This document shows positions 10,257-23,493 of a stretch of 64,000 nt of DNA, piece after piece (position 1 is the stretch's first letter; every line of letters begins with the position of its first letter). The stretch covers positions 1 through 64,000 of the forward strand of contig NZ_APNK01000018.1 of NCBI RefSeq assembly GCF_000732535.1, in the 5' to 3' direction. The position numbers and the translations under genes were made by a program. The notes under the pieces were generated by a model. That model had not been told where the DNA came from, did not search any database, and saw only the letters and a list, made by a program, of their open reading frames with translations. Source of the stretch: Salinisphaera hydrothermalis C41B8. GTDB taxonomy: Bacteria > Pseudomonadota > Gammaproteobacteria > Nevskiales > Salinisphaeraceae.

Positions 10257-10284
10257 GGCCCGGGTCAATCCCGGGCCTTTTTTT
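10257..10284 (+). terminator. Intrinsic terminator of the tetR-fadE transcript
   Basis: GGCCCGGG, loop TCAAT, CCCGGGCC, then seven T residues. It is a textbook rho-independent terminator 21 bp after the fadE stop. The next gene's ATG comes only 3 bases after the T run. Confidence 0.92.
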
Positions 10285-10287
10285 GCC

Positions 10288-10707
10288 ATGCGTGCTCGAA
10301 CCGAACTCAGCGACGCTTTCGAAAGCACCGACTACTGCGCCGAATACCAGAACGAAACCGTCACCCTGAATCTTTACCACCCCACGCCCGCCGGGCTCGC
10401 CGCCTGGATCGAGGGCCACAACGGCCCCACGCCCGCCTGGCTGATCACCGCCTACAACCCCGGCGGCGAAGCGGCCTCGGACCGTGATAACCGGGCACGA
10501 GAATCCTTGCTCGACAACCTGCTCGATCGCGCCGGTCTCGCCTGTCTGCCAGCGGTCAATCGCGATACGGCCGGCTCATGGCCGAACGAACCGGGTTGGC
10601 TCGTCGCCGGGCTCGAGGAAGGCATGGCACGCCAGCTGGGGCGGCGGTTCGGCCAGGCCGCCCTCGTTGCAGTCGACCGCGAACGCGTCGATCTGATCTG
10701 GAGTTAA
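10288..10707 (+). CDS. DUF3293-like protein of unknown function
   Basis: A 139-residue soluble protein. The central WLITAYNPGGEAASDRDN block and a C-terminal GLEEGMARQLGRRFGQAALV region match my recollection of DUF3293. I took ATG at 10288 because in-frame upstream starts lie inside fadE or inside the terminator stem. This leaves almost no leader between the T tract and the start, so expression would need read-through or leaderless initiation. No function is known. Confidence 0.7.
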   Translation: MRARTELSDAFESTDYCAEYQNETVTLNLYHPTPAGLAAWIEGHNGPTPAWLITAYNPGGEAASDRDNRARESLLDNLLDRAGLACLPAVNRDTAGSWPNEPGWLVAGLEEGMARQLGRRFGQAALVAVDRERVDLIWS

Positions 10708-10723
10708 CGGCCCAACCGCGCCG

Positions 10724-11011
10724 CTAACCATCGGAATGACCGAGATCGCGCTCGGGCGCGATGCGATCGCGAATCAGCTGCTTGATCGGCTTGAGCTCGG
10801 GGAAACCACCGGCTTCGGCGCGGTCGTGCAGGCATTCGTCGTCCAGCCAGATCTGGAATATGCCGCGCCCGGCCGGCACGAGCGCGACTTCACCGAGCTC
10901 GGCGCCAAAGGTGGTGAGCAGCTCCTGAGCCATCCAGGCCGCACGCGCCGCCCAGCGGCAGCCCGGGCAATACCGGATCGCCACACGCGGGCCGAGCGGC
11001 ATCTCAGACAT
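10724..11011 (-). CDS. SelT/SelW/SelH-family (Rdx) thioredoxin-like protein
   Basis: A 95-residue Rdx-type protein. The redox motif YCPGC (Cys15, Cys18) corresponds to the CxxU/CxxC of selenoprotein W relatives, here with two cysteines and no selenocysteine. The AELGEVALVPAGRGIFQIWLDD strand pattern and the late FPELKPIKQLIRD helix fit the family. The ATG at 11011 overlaps the end of the thioesterase gene by 8 bases, so they are translated together. The cellular partner is unknown. Confidence 0.82.
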   Translation of the reverse strand: MSEMPLGPRVAIRYCPGCRWAARAAWMAQELLTTFGAELGEVALVPAGRGIFQIWLDDECLHDRAEAGGFPELKPIKQLIRDRIAPERDLGHSDG

Positions 11012-11447
11012 CGTCGACCGGCGCATACGCTTCGACGAACGCCGGCGGCATTCGGCAAGGCCGCCCGTTCGACAGGCAGACCGTCACGTACTGCGTGCGG
11101 GCCCGGAAGATCGTGCGCCCATCGACTGCACGCCGCATCTGGAAATAACGCCACATGGACACGCGACCATCGTTGTCACCGATCCACGTCGCCACCTGCA
11201 GACGATCGCCAATCTTTGCTGCGATCAGGTAATCGAGCTCGTGGCGGCGGACCACACAGGCCGCGTCCAGACTGACGTAGGCGTCCCAGTCGAGGCCAAG
11301 CGCCAGCGTATGCGCCCAGGCGGCCCGTTCCATGTATTTCGGATACACCGAATTATTGACGTGGTCGAGATGATCGATATCGCCCTCGCCCACCTCGATT
11401 TCGATATAGAACGGGACATCGATGTCCCAACGGCTGTCACGCGCCAT
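11004..11447 (-). CDS. Acyl-CoA thioesterase, 4HBT hotdog family
   Basis: A 147-residue hotdog-fold thioesterase. The catalytic block is DHLDHVNNSVYPKYMERAAW at about 25-44, with the Asp and HVNN motif intact. It is a paralogue of, but clearly distinct from, the thioesterase at 6546. Its 3' end overlaps the SelW-like gene. With fadE, fadH and a DUF4442 protein nearby, the region is enriched in acyl-CoA handling functions. Substrate unknown. Confidence 0.86.
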   Translation of the reverse strand: MARDSRWDIDVPFYIEIEVGEGDIDHLDHVNNSVYPKYMERAAWAHTLALGLDWDAYVSLDAACVVRRHELDYLIAAKIGDRLQVATWIGDNDGRVSMWRYFQMRRAVDGRTIFRARTQYVTVCLSNGRPCRMPPAFVEAYAPVDDV

Positions 11448-11464
11448 CTGCAGTTCCGTACTCG

Positions 11465-11495
11465 AAAAAAAGCCGGCGCACGCGGGGCGCCGGCT
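11465..11495 (-). terminator. Intrinsic terminator of the lipoprotein gene
   Basis: On the minus strand AGCCGGCGC (complement of 11487-11495) pairs with GCGCCGGCT (complement of 11471-11479) across a 7-base loop, followed by a run of seven T residues. It lies 25 bp after the lipoprotein stop and just before the thioesterase start. Confidence 0.9.
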
Positions 11496-11519
11496 CTGAT
11501 CCTAGAATCGCAAGCGCGA

Positions 11520-11978
11520 TCAGCTGGCGGCCAGGGCGTTTCCGCCCGTCGTACCGGTCATATCCGGTGGCGTGCCCACGACTTTATACAGTCGCGACAG
11601 GAACGCATCCGCGCTCGGCTTGCCCGAAAACAGTTCGCTGTAATGGGCCTGCACCGTGGATTCGAATGCCTGCTTGTTCTTTGCTTGCATCATGTAAGCC
11701 AGCGCGTCGAGATCCTCGCCGGTGCCCCGCGCGGCTTGGCTCTTGAGCATGGCATACTGCGAATGCACGAACTTCTTGCGCGCTTCCTGGCTCTGTGCGT
11801 AATTATCGTTCGTGGCGTCGGTCGTGGCCTGGCTGGTTTCCTTGACCGCGTTGGTCGTGGCATCGGCAATACGGGCCGTACCGTTGACCAGCGTGTTGGA
11901 CGTCACCGTGATCTGCGAGCAACCGGTCATGGCAAGACCAACCCCGACTGCCGCGCCGAGTGTGACAATCTTTCGCAT
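11520..11978 (-). CDS. Predicted lipoprotein of unknown function
   Basis: A 152-residue exported lipoprotein. Signal peptide residues 2-19 end in the lipobox LAMTGC with acylated Cys20. Ser at +2 predicts sorting to the outer membrane. The mature part begins with a Thr/Ala/Asn-rich linker, then a helical domain (about 70-140) with FVHSQYAMLKSQAARGTGEDLDALA. I recognise no family with certainty. It is monocistronic, with its own terminator, and divergent from the suf operon. Confidence 0.78.
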   Translation of the reverse strand: MRKIVTLGAAVGVGLAMTGCSQITVTSNTLVNGTARIADATTNAVKETSQATTDATNDNYAQSQEARKKFVHSQYAMLKSQAARGTGEDLDALAYMMQAKNKQAFESTVQAHYSELFSGKPSADAFLSRLYKVVGTPPDMTGTTGGNALAAS

Positions 11979-12146
11979 CAGGCTCTCCCTGTACGTATTT
12001 TATTGTGGTCTTTCATTAGAGCGCGCAGGGCTCCAACGATGCAAGCATTTGTTTCCACAATGCCTTGAAGGGCCACCATAGACCCCCACTATCATGGAAA
12101 TCGGCACAAGGCGATATTAGCCCCGCCGCTTTCGCGTTATACTTTT

Positions 12147-12163
12147 AGGTCGATAACCGACCT
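12147..12163. promoter_or_regulatory. Inverted repeat in the sufB promoter region, candidate operator
   Basis: AGGTCG-ATAAC-CGACCT is a perfect 6-base inverted repeat with a 5-base spacer, 22 bp before sufB. A TTATACT -10-like box at about 12138-12144 lies just upstream, so a bound dimer would overlap the transcription start. An Fe-S or iron regulator is the natural candidate, but no regulator gene lies beside the operon. Confidence 0.4.
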
Positions 12164-12184
12164 TTCCACAAGATTCGAGTTGCT

Positions 12185-13672
<1,488 letters not shown>

Positions 13673-13699
13673 GACCGCGACGAAGCACTGCCGTTTATC

Positions 13700-13727
13700 G
13701 GGCCCGGGCCGCAGAGGTGCCGGGCCC
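13700..13727 (+). terminator. Intra-operon hairpin between sufB and sufC
   Basis: GGGCCCGG at 13700-13707 and CCGGGCCC at 13720-13727 form a perfect 8-base stem around a 12-base loop, followed by the weak T stretch CAGTTTTCATTG. It could act as a partial terminator or an mRNA end that raises sufB over sufCDS. Confidence 0.5.
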
Positions 13728-13755
13728 ATCCAGTTTTCATTGTTGAATAACGCAT

Positions 13756-14517
13756 ATGATTTCAATCAAGAATCTGCACGCCGAGGTCGAAGGCAAGCCC
13801 ATTCTCCGCGGCATCGATCTCGAAATCCCCGACGGCGAAGTCCATGCCATCATGGGCCCGAACGGCTCGGGCAAGTCCACGTTGGCCAGTATTCTCGCCG
13901 GACGCGAGGAATACGAGGTCACCGAAGGCAGCGTGACGTACAAGGGCAAGGAGCTGCTCGAGCTCGACCCGGACGAGCGCGCCTGCGAAGGCGTTTTCCT
14001 GGGTTTTCAGTATCCGGTGGAGATTCCGGGCGTTTCCAACCTCTATCTGCTGCGGGCTGCGGTTAACGCGCGCCGCAAATATCACGGCGAGCCCGAGGTC
14101 GACGCGGTCGAATTCATGCAGATGGTGCAGGAAAAGATCGCGCACGTTGGCATGAGCATGGACATGGTCAAGCGCGGCGTGAACGAGGATTTCTCGGGCG
14201 GCGAAAAGAAACGCAACGAGATCTTCCAGATGCTGATGCTGGAACCCTCGCTGTCGGTCCTGGATGAAACGGACTCCGGCCTGGACATCGACGCGCTCAA
14301 GGTGGTCGCCAGCGGGATCAACCGCCTGCGTTCGCCGGAGCGCTCGACCATCCTGGTCACGCACTACAAGCGGCTGCTGGAGCACGTTGTGCCGGATCGC
14401 GTGCACGTACTGTATCAGGGCCGGATCGTGCGTTCGGGCGGCCCCGAGCTGGCCGATACGCTCGAGGAAGAAGGCTACGCCAACCTGGAAACCGACGAGG
14501 CCGCTGCGACGTCATGA
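13756..14517 (+). CDS. sufC: Fe-S assembly ATPase SufC
   Basis: Soluble ABC-type ATPase of the SufBC2D complex, 253 residues. Walker A GPNGSGKST is at 34-42, the signature SGGEKKR at 147-153, and Walker B (SVLDETDSGLD) at about 167-177. The atypical DETDSGLDID stretch is a SufC hallmark. Its last four bases overlap the sufD start (ATGA), so the complex subunits are translationally coupled. Confidence 0.97.
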   Translation: MISIKNLHAEVEGKPILRGIDLEIPDGEVHAIMGPNGSGKSTLASILAGREEYEVTEGSVTYKGKELLELDPDERACEGVFLGFQYPVEIPGVSNLYLLRAAVNARRKYHGEPEVDAVEFMQMVQEKIAHVGMSMDMVKRGVNEDFSGGEKKRNEIFQMLMLEPSLSVLDETDSGLDIDALKVVASGINRLRSPERSTILVTHYKRLLEHVVPDRVHVLYQGRIVRSGGPELADTLEEEGYANLETDEAAATS

Positions 14518-15851
14518 GCGCGACGCAACAGATCGAACCGAACATCGACCATTACCTGGCGGAATACGCCCGCGTCGAGCGCGATCTGCCCGGCAGCGAC
14601 GATTCCAAGCGTGAGCGCTCGGCCGAGTTGACGCGGTTCTCCGAGGCCGGGTTCCCCTCGCCCCGCGAGGAAGACTGGAAGTACACCAGCCTCCAGCCGG
14701 TCGAGAAACGCCGCTTCGAGATCAGCGACGAGGCCGAGCCCGTGGCGCTCGACGAACTCCGGGCGTTCCTGCCGACGGATCTGGACGCACATCGCATTAT
14801 CGTCATTGACGGCCATTTCAACGCGGCGCTATCGAGCCTTGACGAGCTGCCGGCCGGTGTAACCGTGCGTTCGTTTGCGGACTATCTGTCCGACAACGCA
14901 GGCGCCACCGTCAAGGCGCGCGAGATCGACGAAGAGCCCGGCAGCCTGACGGCCATGAACGCCGCGTTCTGCACCGACGGCGCCTATGTCGAAACCGCGG
15001 CCAATACCGTGCTCGACAAGCCGCTGCACGTGATCAGCGTGGCCTCTGGCGTGCGCGACGAACGCATGACCCAGGTCCGCCATCGCTATGTGCTCGGCGA
15101 GAACAGTCAGGCGACCATCATCGAGCACTCGGTGGGTCTCGGCAGCAAGGCGTATTTCGCCAACCAGGTCACCGAGGCCGTGGTGGGCCGCAACGCTCAG
15201 CTCACGCGTATCCGCATCCAGCAGGAATCCGAACGCGGCTACCACGTCTCCAGCTTCTTCGCCCAACAGCGTCGCGACAGCCGGGTGTTCAACCACGGCT
15301 TTGATCTGGGTGGCCGCCTCGCGCGTATCGATACCAACGCGCGCCTGGTCGATCACAATGCGGAAGTCCACTTCAACGGTGTTTATGCGCCCACCGGTCG
15401 CCAGCACATGGACAACCACACCAAGATCGATCATGCCACCGAGCACAGCGTGTCGCGCGAACAGTACAAGGGCGTACTGGCCGGGCATGCGCGCGGCGTG
15501 TTCAACGGCAAGATTTTGATCCAGAAGGACGCGCAGAAGACCGACTCGGACCTTTCCAGCGACGCCCTGCTGTTGTCGGACAACGCCGAGGTCGACGCCA
15601 AGCCGGAACTCGAGATCTACGCCGACGACGTCACGGCCGGCCATGGCTCGACTGTCGGTCAGCTCGACGAAGATGCCGTGTTCTATCTCAAGAGCCGCGG
15701 CGTCGGCGAAGAAGGCGCGCGCGCCATTCTCACCTATAGTTTTGCCAACGCGCTGGTCCAGAAGGTCGGTATCGAACCGATCGAGCGTTATGTAGAAGCC
15801 GCCATCCTGGCCAAGCTGCCGGGCGGTCGCGCCTACGTGGATCTGGCCTGA
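14514..15851 (+). CDS. sufD: Fe-S cluster assembly protein SufD
   Basis: Paralogue and partner of SufB in the SufBC2D scaffold, 445 residues. The N-terminal FPSPREEDWKYTSLQPVEKRRF and the C-terminal beta-helix region with ATEHSVSREQYKGVLAGHARGVFNGKI and KPELEIYADDVTAGHGSTVGQLDED identify it. It overlaps sufC by 4 bases, and sufS follows 19 bp after its stop. Confidence 0.96.
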   Translation: MSATQQIEPNIDHYLAEYARVERDLPGSDDSKRERSAELTRFSEAGFPSPREEDWKYTSLQPVEKRRFEISDEAEPVALDELRAFLPTDLDAHRIIVIDGHFNAALSSLDELPAGVTVRSFADYLSDNAGATVKAREIDEEPGSLTAMNAAFCTDGAYVETAANTVLDKPLHVISVASGVRDERMTQVRHRYVLGENSQATIIEHSVGLGSKAYFANQVTEAVVGRNAQLTRIRIQQESERGYHVSSFFAQQRRDSRVFNHGFDLGGRLARIDTNARLVDHNAEVHFNGVYAPTGRQHMDNHTKIDHATEHSVSREQYKGVLAGHARGVFNGKILIQKDAQKTDSDLSSDALLLSDNAEVDAKPELEIYADDVTAGHGSTVGQLDEDAVFYLKSRGVGEEGARAILTYSFANALVQKVGIEPIERYVEAAILAKLPGGRAYVDLA

Positions 15852-15870
15852 GTTGGCTGGAGGAGCCGCC

Positions 15871-17130
15871 ATGTCCGAAGTGAAGCAACAAACCGCCGAA
15901 CAGGCGCCGGCCTTCGATGCCGAGCGCGCGCGGGAAGACTTCCCCATCCTGCTCGAGGCCCTGCCCTCGGGGCGGCGACTGGTATATCTCGACAACGCGG
16001 CCACCACGCAAAAACCGCTGAGCGTCATCGAGGCCAGCGACGACTATTACCGTCATGCCAACGCCAACGTGCACCGGGCGATTCATACGCTGTCACAACG
16101 GGCGACCCAGCAATACGAGGCCTGTCGCGACAAGCTCGCCGCGTTCCTGGGCGCCGGCTCGCGTGACGAAATCGTCTATACCCGCGGCACTACCGATGCC
16201 ATCAACCTGGTGGCCCAGTGCTATGCCCGGCCGCGGCTACAGTCCGGCGACGAAATTCTGCTGACCGAGCTGGAGCACCATTCCAACATCGTACCCTGGC
16301 AGATGGTGGCCGAAGCCACCGGCGCCAAAGTCGTCGTGGTGCCGATCGGCGATGACGGTAGCGTGTCGATCGAGGACTTCCGCGCGAAACTGTCGGATCG
16401 GACGGTCATCGCAGCGTTCGCCCATATCTCCAACTCGCTGGGCACTGTACTGCCCGTCGCCGACATGATCGCGGCCGCACACGAGGCCGGCGCGGTCGCG
16501 CTGATCGATGGCGCCCAGGCCGTGGCCCACTTGCCGGTGGACGTGACCGCACTGGACGTCGATTTCTATGCAATGTCGGGCCACAAGCTGTTCGGCCCGA
16601 CCGGATTCGGCGCGCTATACGGCAAACGTGAGCTGCTCGACGCCATGCCGCCTTATCAAGGCGGCGGCGACATGATCGATACGGTCTCGTTCTCGGGTAC
16701 GACCTACAACGATGTGCCCTACAAGTTCGAGGCCGGCACCCCGAACATCGCGGGCGCGGCGGCACTCGGCGCCAGTATCGATTACGTCAACAGCCTGGAT
16801 CTGGCCGCCGTGTTCGACTACGAGCATGAGCTGCTGGCGCGAGCGACGCGTGAGATGGAAGCCATCGACGGCCTGCGCATCATTGGCACCGCGCCCGGCA
16901 AAGCCGGCATCATCTCGTTTGTGATGGACGGCGTGCACGCCCACGACATCGGCACCCTGCTCGATGAATCGGGCGTGGCGATCCGAACCGGGCACCACTG
17001 CGCCATGCCGGTGATGGAACGCTTTGACGTACCGGCGACTGCCCGCGTCTCCTTCGCGCTGTACAACACGCAGGCCGATGTCGATGCGCTGATCGCCGGC
17101 CTGGAAAGCATTCAACGCATCTTCGGATAA
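15871..17130 (+). CDS. sufS: Cysteine desulfurase SufS
   Basis: PLP enzyme that removes sulfur from cysteine and passes it, through a carrier, to SufB. From ATG at 15871, with a good GGAGG ribosome binding site, the protein has 419 residues. The PLP lysine is Lys239 (MSGHKLFGPTG) and the active-site persulfide cysteine is Cys377 (RTGHHCAMP). No SufE or SufU sulfur acceptor is encoded next to it, although this type normally depends on one. An in-frame TTG at 15853 is less likely to be used. Confidence 0.95.
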   Translation: MSEVKQQTAEQAPAFDAERAREDFPILLEALPSGRRLVYLDNAATTQKPLSVIEASDDYYRHANANVHRAIHTLSQRATQQYEACRDKLAAFLGAGSRDEIVYTRGTTDAINLVAQCYARPRLQSGDEILLTELEHHSNIVPWQMVAEATGAKVVVVPIGDDGSVSIEDFRAKLSDRTVIAAFAHISNSLGTVLPVADMIAAAHEAGAVALIDGAQAVAHLPVDVTALDVDFYAMSGHKLFGPTGFGALYGKRELLDAMPPYQGGGDMIDTVSFSGTTYNDVPYKFEAGTPNIAGAAALGASIDYVNSLDLAAVFDYEHELLARATREMEAIDGLRIIGTAPGKAGIISFVMDGVHAHDIGTLLDESGVAIRTGHHCAMPVMERFDVPATARVSFALYNTQADVDALIAGLESIQRIFG

Positions 17131-17143
17131 AGGATAGTCGCCA

Positions 17144-17464
17144 ATGACCGATTGGGTCGATGTCTGCAAGGACGGCGAACTCGACGAAGGCCAATGCCGC
17201 ATCGTCGACGTCGATGACACCATGATCGCGGTTTTTCGCTACGACAAGGACTATTACGCGATCCACGACATGTGTACGCACGATGGCGGCGAGCTCGCCA
17301 GCGGCGATGTCGAGGGCTGCGAAGTGATCTGCCCGCGTCACGGTGCTCGTTTCTGCATCAAGAACGGCAAGGCGTTGTCGGCGCCGGCCTATGAGGACGT
17401 CGCTACATTCCCGACCCGCGTCGAGGACGGCGTGGTCCAGGTCCGTGACGATCGATTCGATTAG
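17144..17464 (+). CDS. Rieske [2Fe-2S] ferredoxin-like protein at the end of the suf operon
   Basis: A 106-residue single-domain Rieske protein resembling the ferredoxin subunits of ring-hydroxylating dioxygenases. Both ligand motifs are present: Cys44-x-His46 and Cys63-x-x-His66 (CPRHG). No oxygenase or reductase gene accompanies it. Its place 13 bp after sufS suggests an electron-donor or cluster-related role in the Suf system, which is an inference from context. Confidence 0.9.
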   Translation: MTDWVDVCKDGELDEGQCRIVDVDDTMIAVFRYDKDYYAIHDMCTHDGGELASGDVEGCEVICPRHGARFCIKNGKALSAPAYEDVATFPTRVEDGVVQVRDDRFD

Positions 17465-17482
17465 CTCGGTCTGAAACGCCGC

Positions 17483-17535
17483 GAGCGAACGTTCGCTCTC
17501 AAAGCCGTGATGCGCCAGGCATCGCGGCTTTTTTT
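17483..17535 (+). terminator. Palindrome plus intrinsic terminator of the suf operon
   Basis: GAGCGAACGTTCGCTC (17483-17498) is a perfect 16-base palindrome. Right after it, AAGCCGTGATGC (17502-17513) pairs with GCATCGCGGCTT (17519-17530), one wobble pair, and T5 follows. The second hairpin is a convincing rho-independent terminator for sufBCDS-Rieske. Confidence 0.85.
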
Positions 17536-17732
17536 GTGCCCGCGACATCGCTGGCCAGTCGCCATCGGTCCGGCCGATACAGCTCGAATGCGACACGAGC
17601 TCGACCCAAAGATACCGACGCCGCATCGCTGGCCTGACACAAAACTCGCCGTGCCTGCTGCCACCAACGATCGATAGCGTTCTGGCGCCGAAATCTATAT
17701 AAAAAGGATTCTTTTCTTTTTCTAAGCATTCT

Positions 17733-18206
17733 ATGACCGATCGCTCGCCGATTCTGTCGCACTGGCGTCGTCTGCAATCCAAACCCGGCGGGCGCTGGCT
17801 GTTCGCACGGGCCGTCTGCCTGCGGGCGCCCTACTTCGCCACAATCAAGCCGAGCGTGAACCGGCTCGAACCGGGGTTCTGCGAAACCGGGCTGACCAAG
17901 CGGCGGCGTCTGCATAACCACATTGGTACGGTGCATGCGATCGCGATGTGTAATCTCGCCGAACTGGCCGCCGGCCTGATGGCCGAAGCCACGGTACGCC
18001 CGGCCTGGCGCTGGATTCCCAAAAGTATGACGGTCGCCTACCGGGCCAAGGCCGAGACCGACCTCGTGGCCAGGGCACGCCCTGCAGAGACCGCCCGGCT
18101 CGACGACGGTGTGAACTACGACGTCGAGGTGTCGATCATCGACACACGCGATACCGAGGTCATGCACGCCACGATCACGCTCTGGATCACGCGCGCCACC
18201 GCCTGA
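17733..18206 (+). CDS. DUF4442 hotdog-fold protein, possible acyl-CoA thioesterase
   Basis: A 157-residue protein with the DUF4442 pattern: FATIKPSVNRLEPGFCE, then RRRLHNHIGTVHAIAMCNLAELAAG, then WIPKSMTVAYRAKAETD. The NHIGTVHA block matches the active-site helix of hotdog thioesterases. The leader before the ATG is AT-rich (TATATAAAAAGG near 17695) and may hold its promoter. It precedes fadH by 51 bp on the same strand, consistent with a lipid role. Confidence 0.8.
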   Translation: MTDRSPILSHWRRLQSKPGGRWLFARAVCLRAPYFATIKPSVNRLEPGFCETGLTKRRRLHNHIGTVHAIAMCNLAELAAGLMAEATVRPAWRWIPKSMTVAYRAKAETDLVARARPAETARLDDGVNYDVEVSIIDTRDTEVMHATITLWITRATA

Positions 18207-22087
<3,881 letters not shown>

Positions 22088-22088
22088 C

Positions 22089-23489
22089 TCAACGGCGCTT
22101 GGCGGCGACGTAGGCCTGGACTTCGGCGAGCTCGGCCGGCAGGACCTCGAAACGCTCGGGGGCCGACATGAGATCCGCCATCGCCTCGGGCAACGGCGCG
22201 CCGGGGAAGCCGGCGCGCACGATGGCATCCTCGAACTTGGCCGGATGCGCGGTGGCGAGCGTGATCATCGGGGTCGTGGCATCGGCGCGACAACGCATCG
22301 CCGCGCGGTAGCCTGTCGCGGTATGCGGATCGAGCAGCTCGCCGGTATGGGCATGCGCCTCGCGGATGACTTCGAGAATCGTCTCGTCGTCGACGCTGTA
22401 GCTGGAAAACAGCGACCGCAGCTGGGCCAGTGGCGCATCGTCGATCGCCGCCCGGCCCTCGGCGAAGCGGCCGAGCAGATCCCGGACCGCCACGCTGTCG
22501 CGTCCGTAGGCCTCGAACAACAGCCGTTCGAAGTTGGACGACACGACGATATCCATCGACGGCGCAAGCGTGGCCTGTAGCGCCCGGCGCGAGAAGTCGT
22601 TGTCGGCGATCGTGCGATGCAGGATGTCGTTGGCGTTGGTCGCGATCACGAACTGCTTGACCGGCAGGCCCATGCGACGGGCCATATAGCCCGCGAAGAG
22701 GTTACCGAAGTTCGCCGACGGCACCGTGAACGCCACCTCGCGGTGCGGCGCGCCCAGGGCGACCGCCGAGGCGACGTAGTACACGATCTGGGCCATGATG
22801 CGCGCCCAGTTGATCGAGTTCACCGCGATCAGCCGCCGACCTTGCAGGAACGACTGATCGGCAAAGCTGGCCTTGACCATTGCCTGGGCATCGTCGAAAT
22901 CGCCCTGGATGGCGATGTTGTGCACATTGGGCGCGTCCACCGTGGTCATCTGCCGACGCTGGACAGCCGAGACGCGCTCATGCGGATGCAGGATAAAGAT
23001 ATCGAGCTGGTCGCAGGCACGACAGCCTTCGATCGCGGCCGAGCCGGTGTCGCCCGACGTCGCGCCCATGATCACGCCGCGCTCGCCCCGCCGGGCCAGA
23101 AAATGATCCAGCAGGCGACCGAGCAGCTGTAACGCCACGTCCTTGAAGGCCAGCGTCGGGCCGTGAAACAGTTCCAGCAGATGGTGGTTGTGCGACAGCT
23201 GCTTGAGCGGCACTACCGCATCGTGCTTGAAAGTGGCGTAAGTGTCCTCGACGATACGCCGGAAATCGTCCTCGGCGATGGCACCGCCCACGAACGGCTT
23301 CATCACGCGGAACGCGATCTCGGTGTACGGCAAGCCGGCCATCGCCGCCAGTTCATCGTGCGAGAACTGCGGGATGGTTTCCGGCACGTACAGGCCGCCG
23401 TCCGGCGCAAGCCCGGTGAGCACCACCTCTTCAAAGTTCAACGCCGGGGCATCACCCCGAGTGCTGATATAACGCATCGCCTCGGTCAT
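22089..23489 (-). CDS. thrC: Threonine synthase
   Basis: PLP enzyme making L-threonine from O-phosphohomoserine. The 466 residues are of the long, E. coli-like type. The PLP lysine is Lys116 in HGPTLAFKDVALQLLG, and the phosphate-binding GATSGDTGSAA lies about 40 residues on. I chose ATG at 23489, with a GAGGA ribosome binding site, over a TTG at 23504. The start lies 5 bases past the hom stop. recJ follows after one base, so hom-thrC-recJ is one transcript. Confidence 0.96.
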   Translation of the reverse strand: MTEAMRYISTRGDAPALNFEEVVLTGLAPDGGLYVPETIPQFSHDELAAMAGLPYTEIAFRVMKPFVGGAIAEDDFRRIVEDTYATFKHDAVVPLKQLSHNHHLLELFHGPTLAFKDVALQLLGRLLDHFLARRGERGVIMGATSGDTGSAAIEGCRACDQLDIFILHPHERVSAVQRRQMTTVDAPNVHNIAIQGDFDDAQAMVKASFADQSFLQGRRLIAVNSINWARIMAQIVYYVASAVALGAPHREVAFTVPSANFGNLFAGYMARRMGLPVKQFVIATNANDILHRTIADNDFSRRALQATLAPSMDIVVSSNFERLLFEAYGRDSVAVRDLLGRFAEGRAAIDDAPLAQLRSLFSSYSVDDETILEVIREAHAHTGELLDPHTATGYRAAMRCRADATTPMITLATAHPAKFEDAIVRAGFPGAPLPEAMADLMSAPERFEVLPAELAEVQAYVAAKRR

Positions 23490-23493
23490 CGCG

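Noticed and set aside
22088-22228. A 47-residue N-terminal extension of RecJ inside thrC
   Set aside because: The extension is Arg/Ser/Pro-rich and antisense-like in quality. GTG right after the thrC stop gives a normal-length RecJ.
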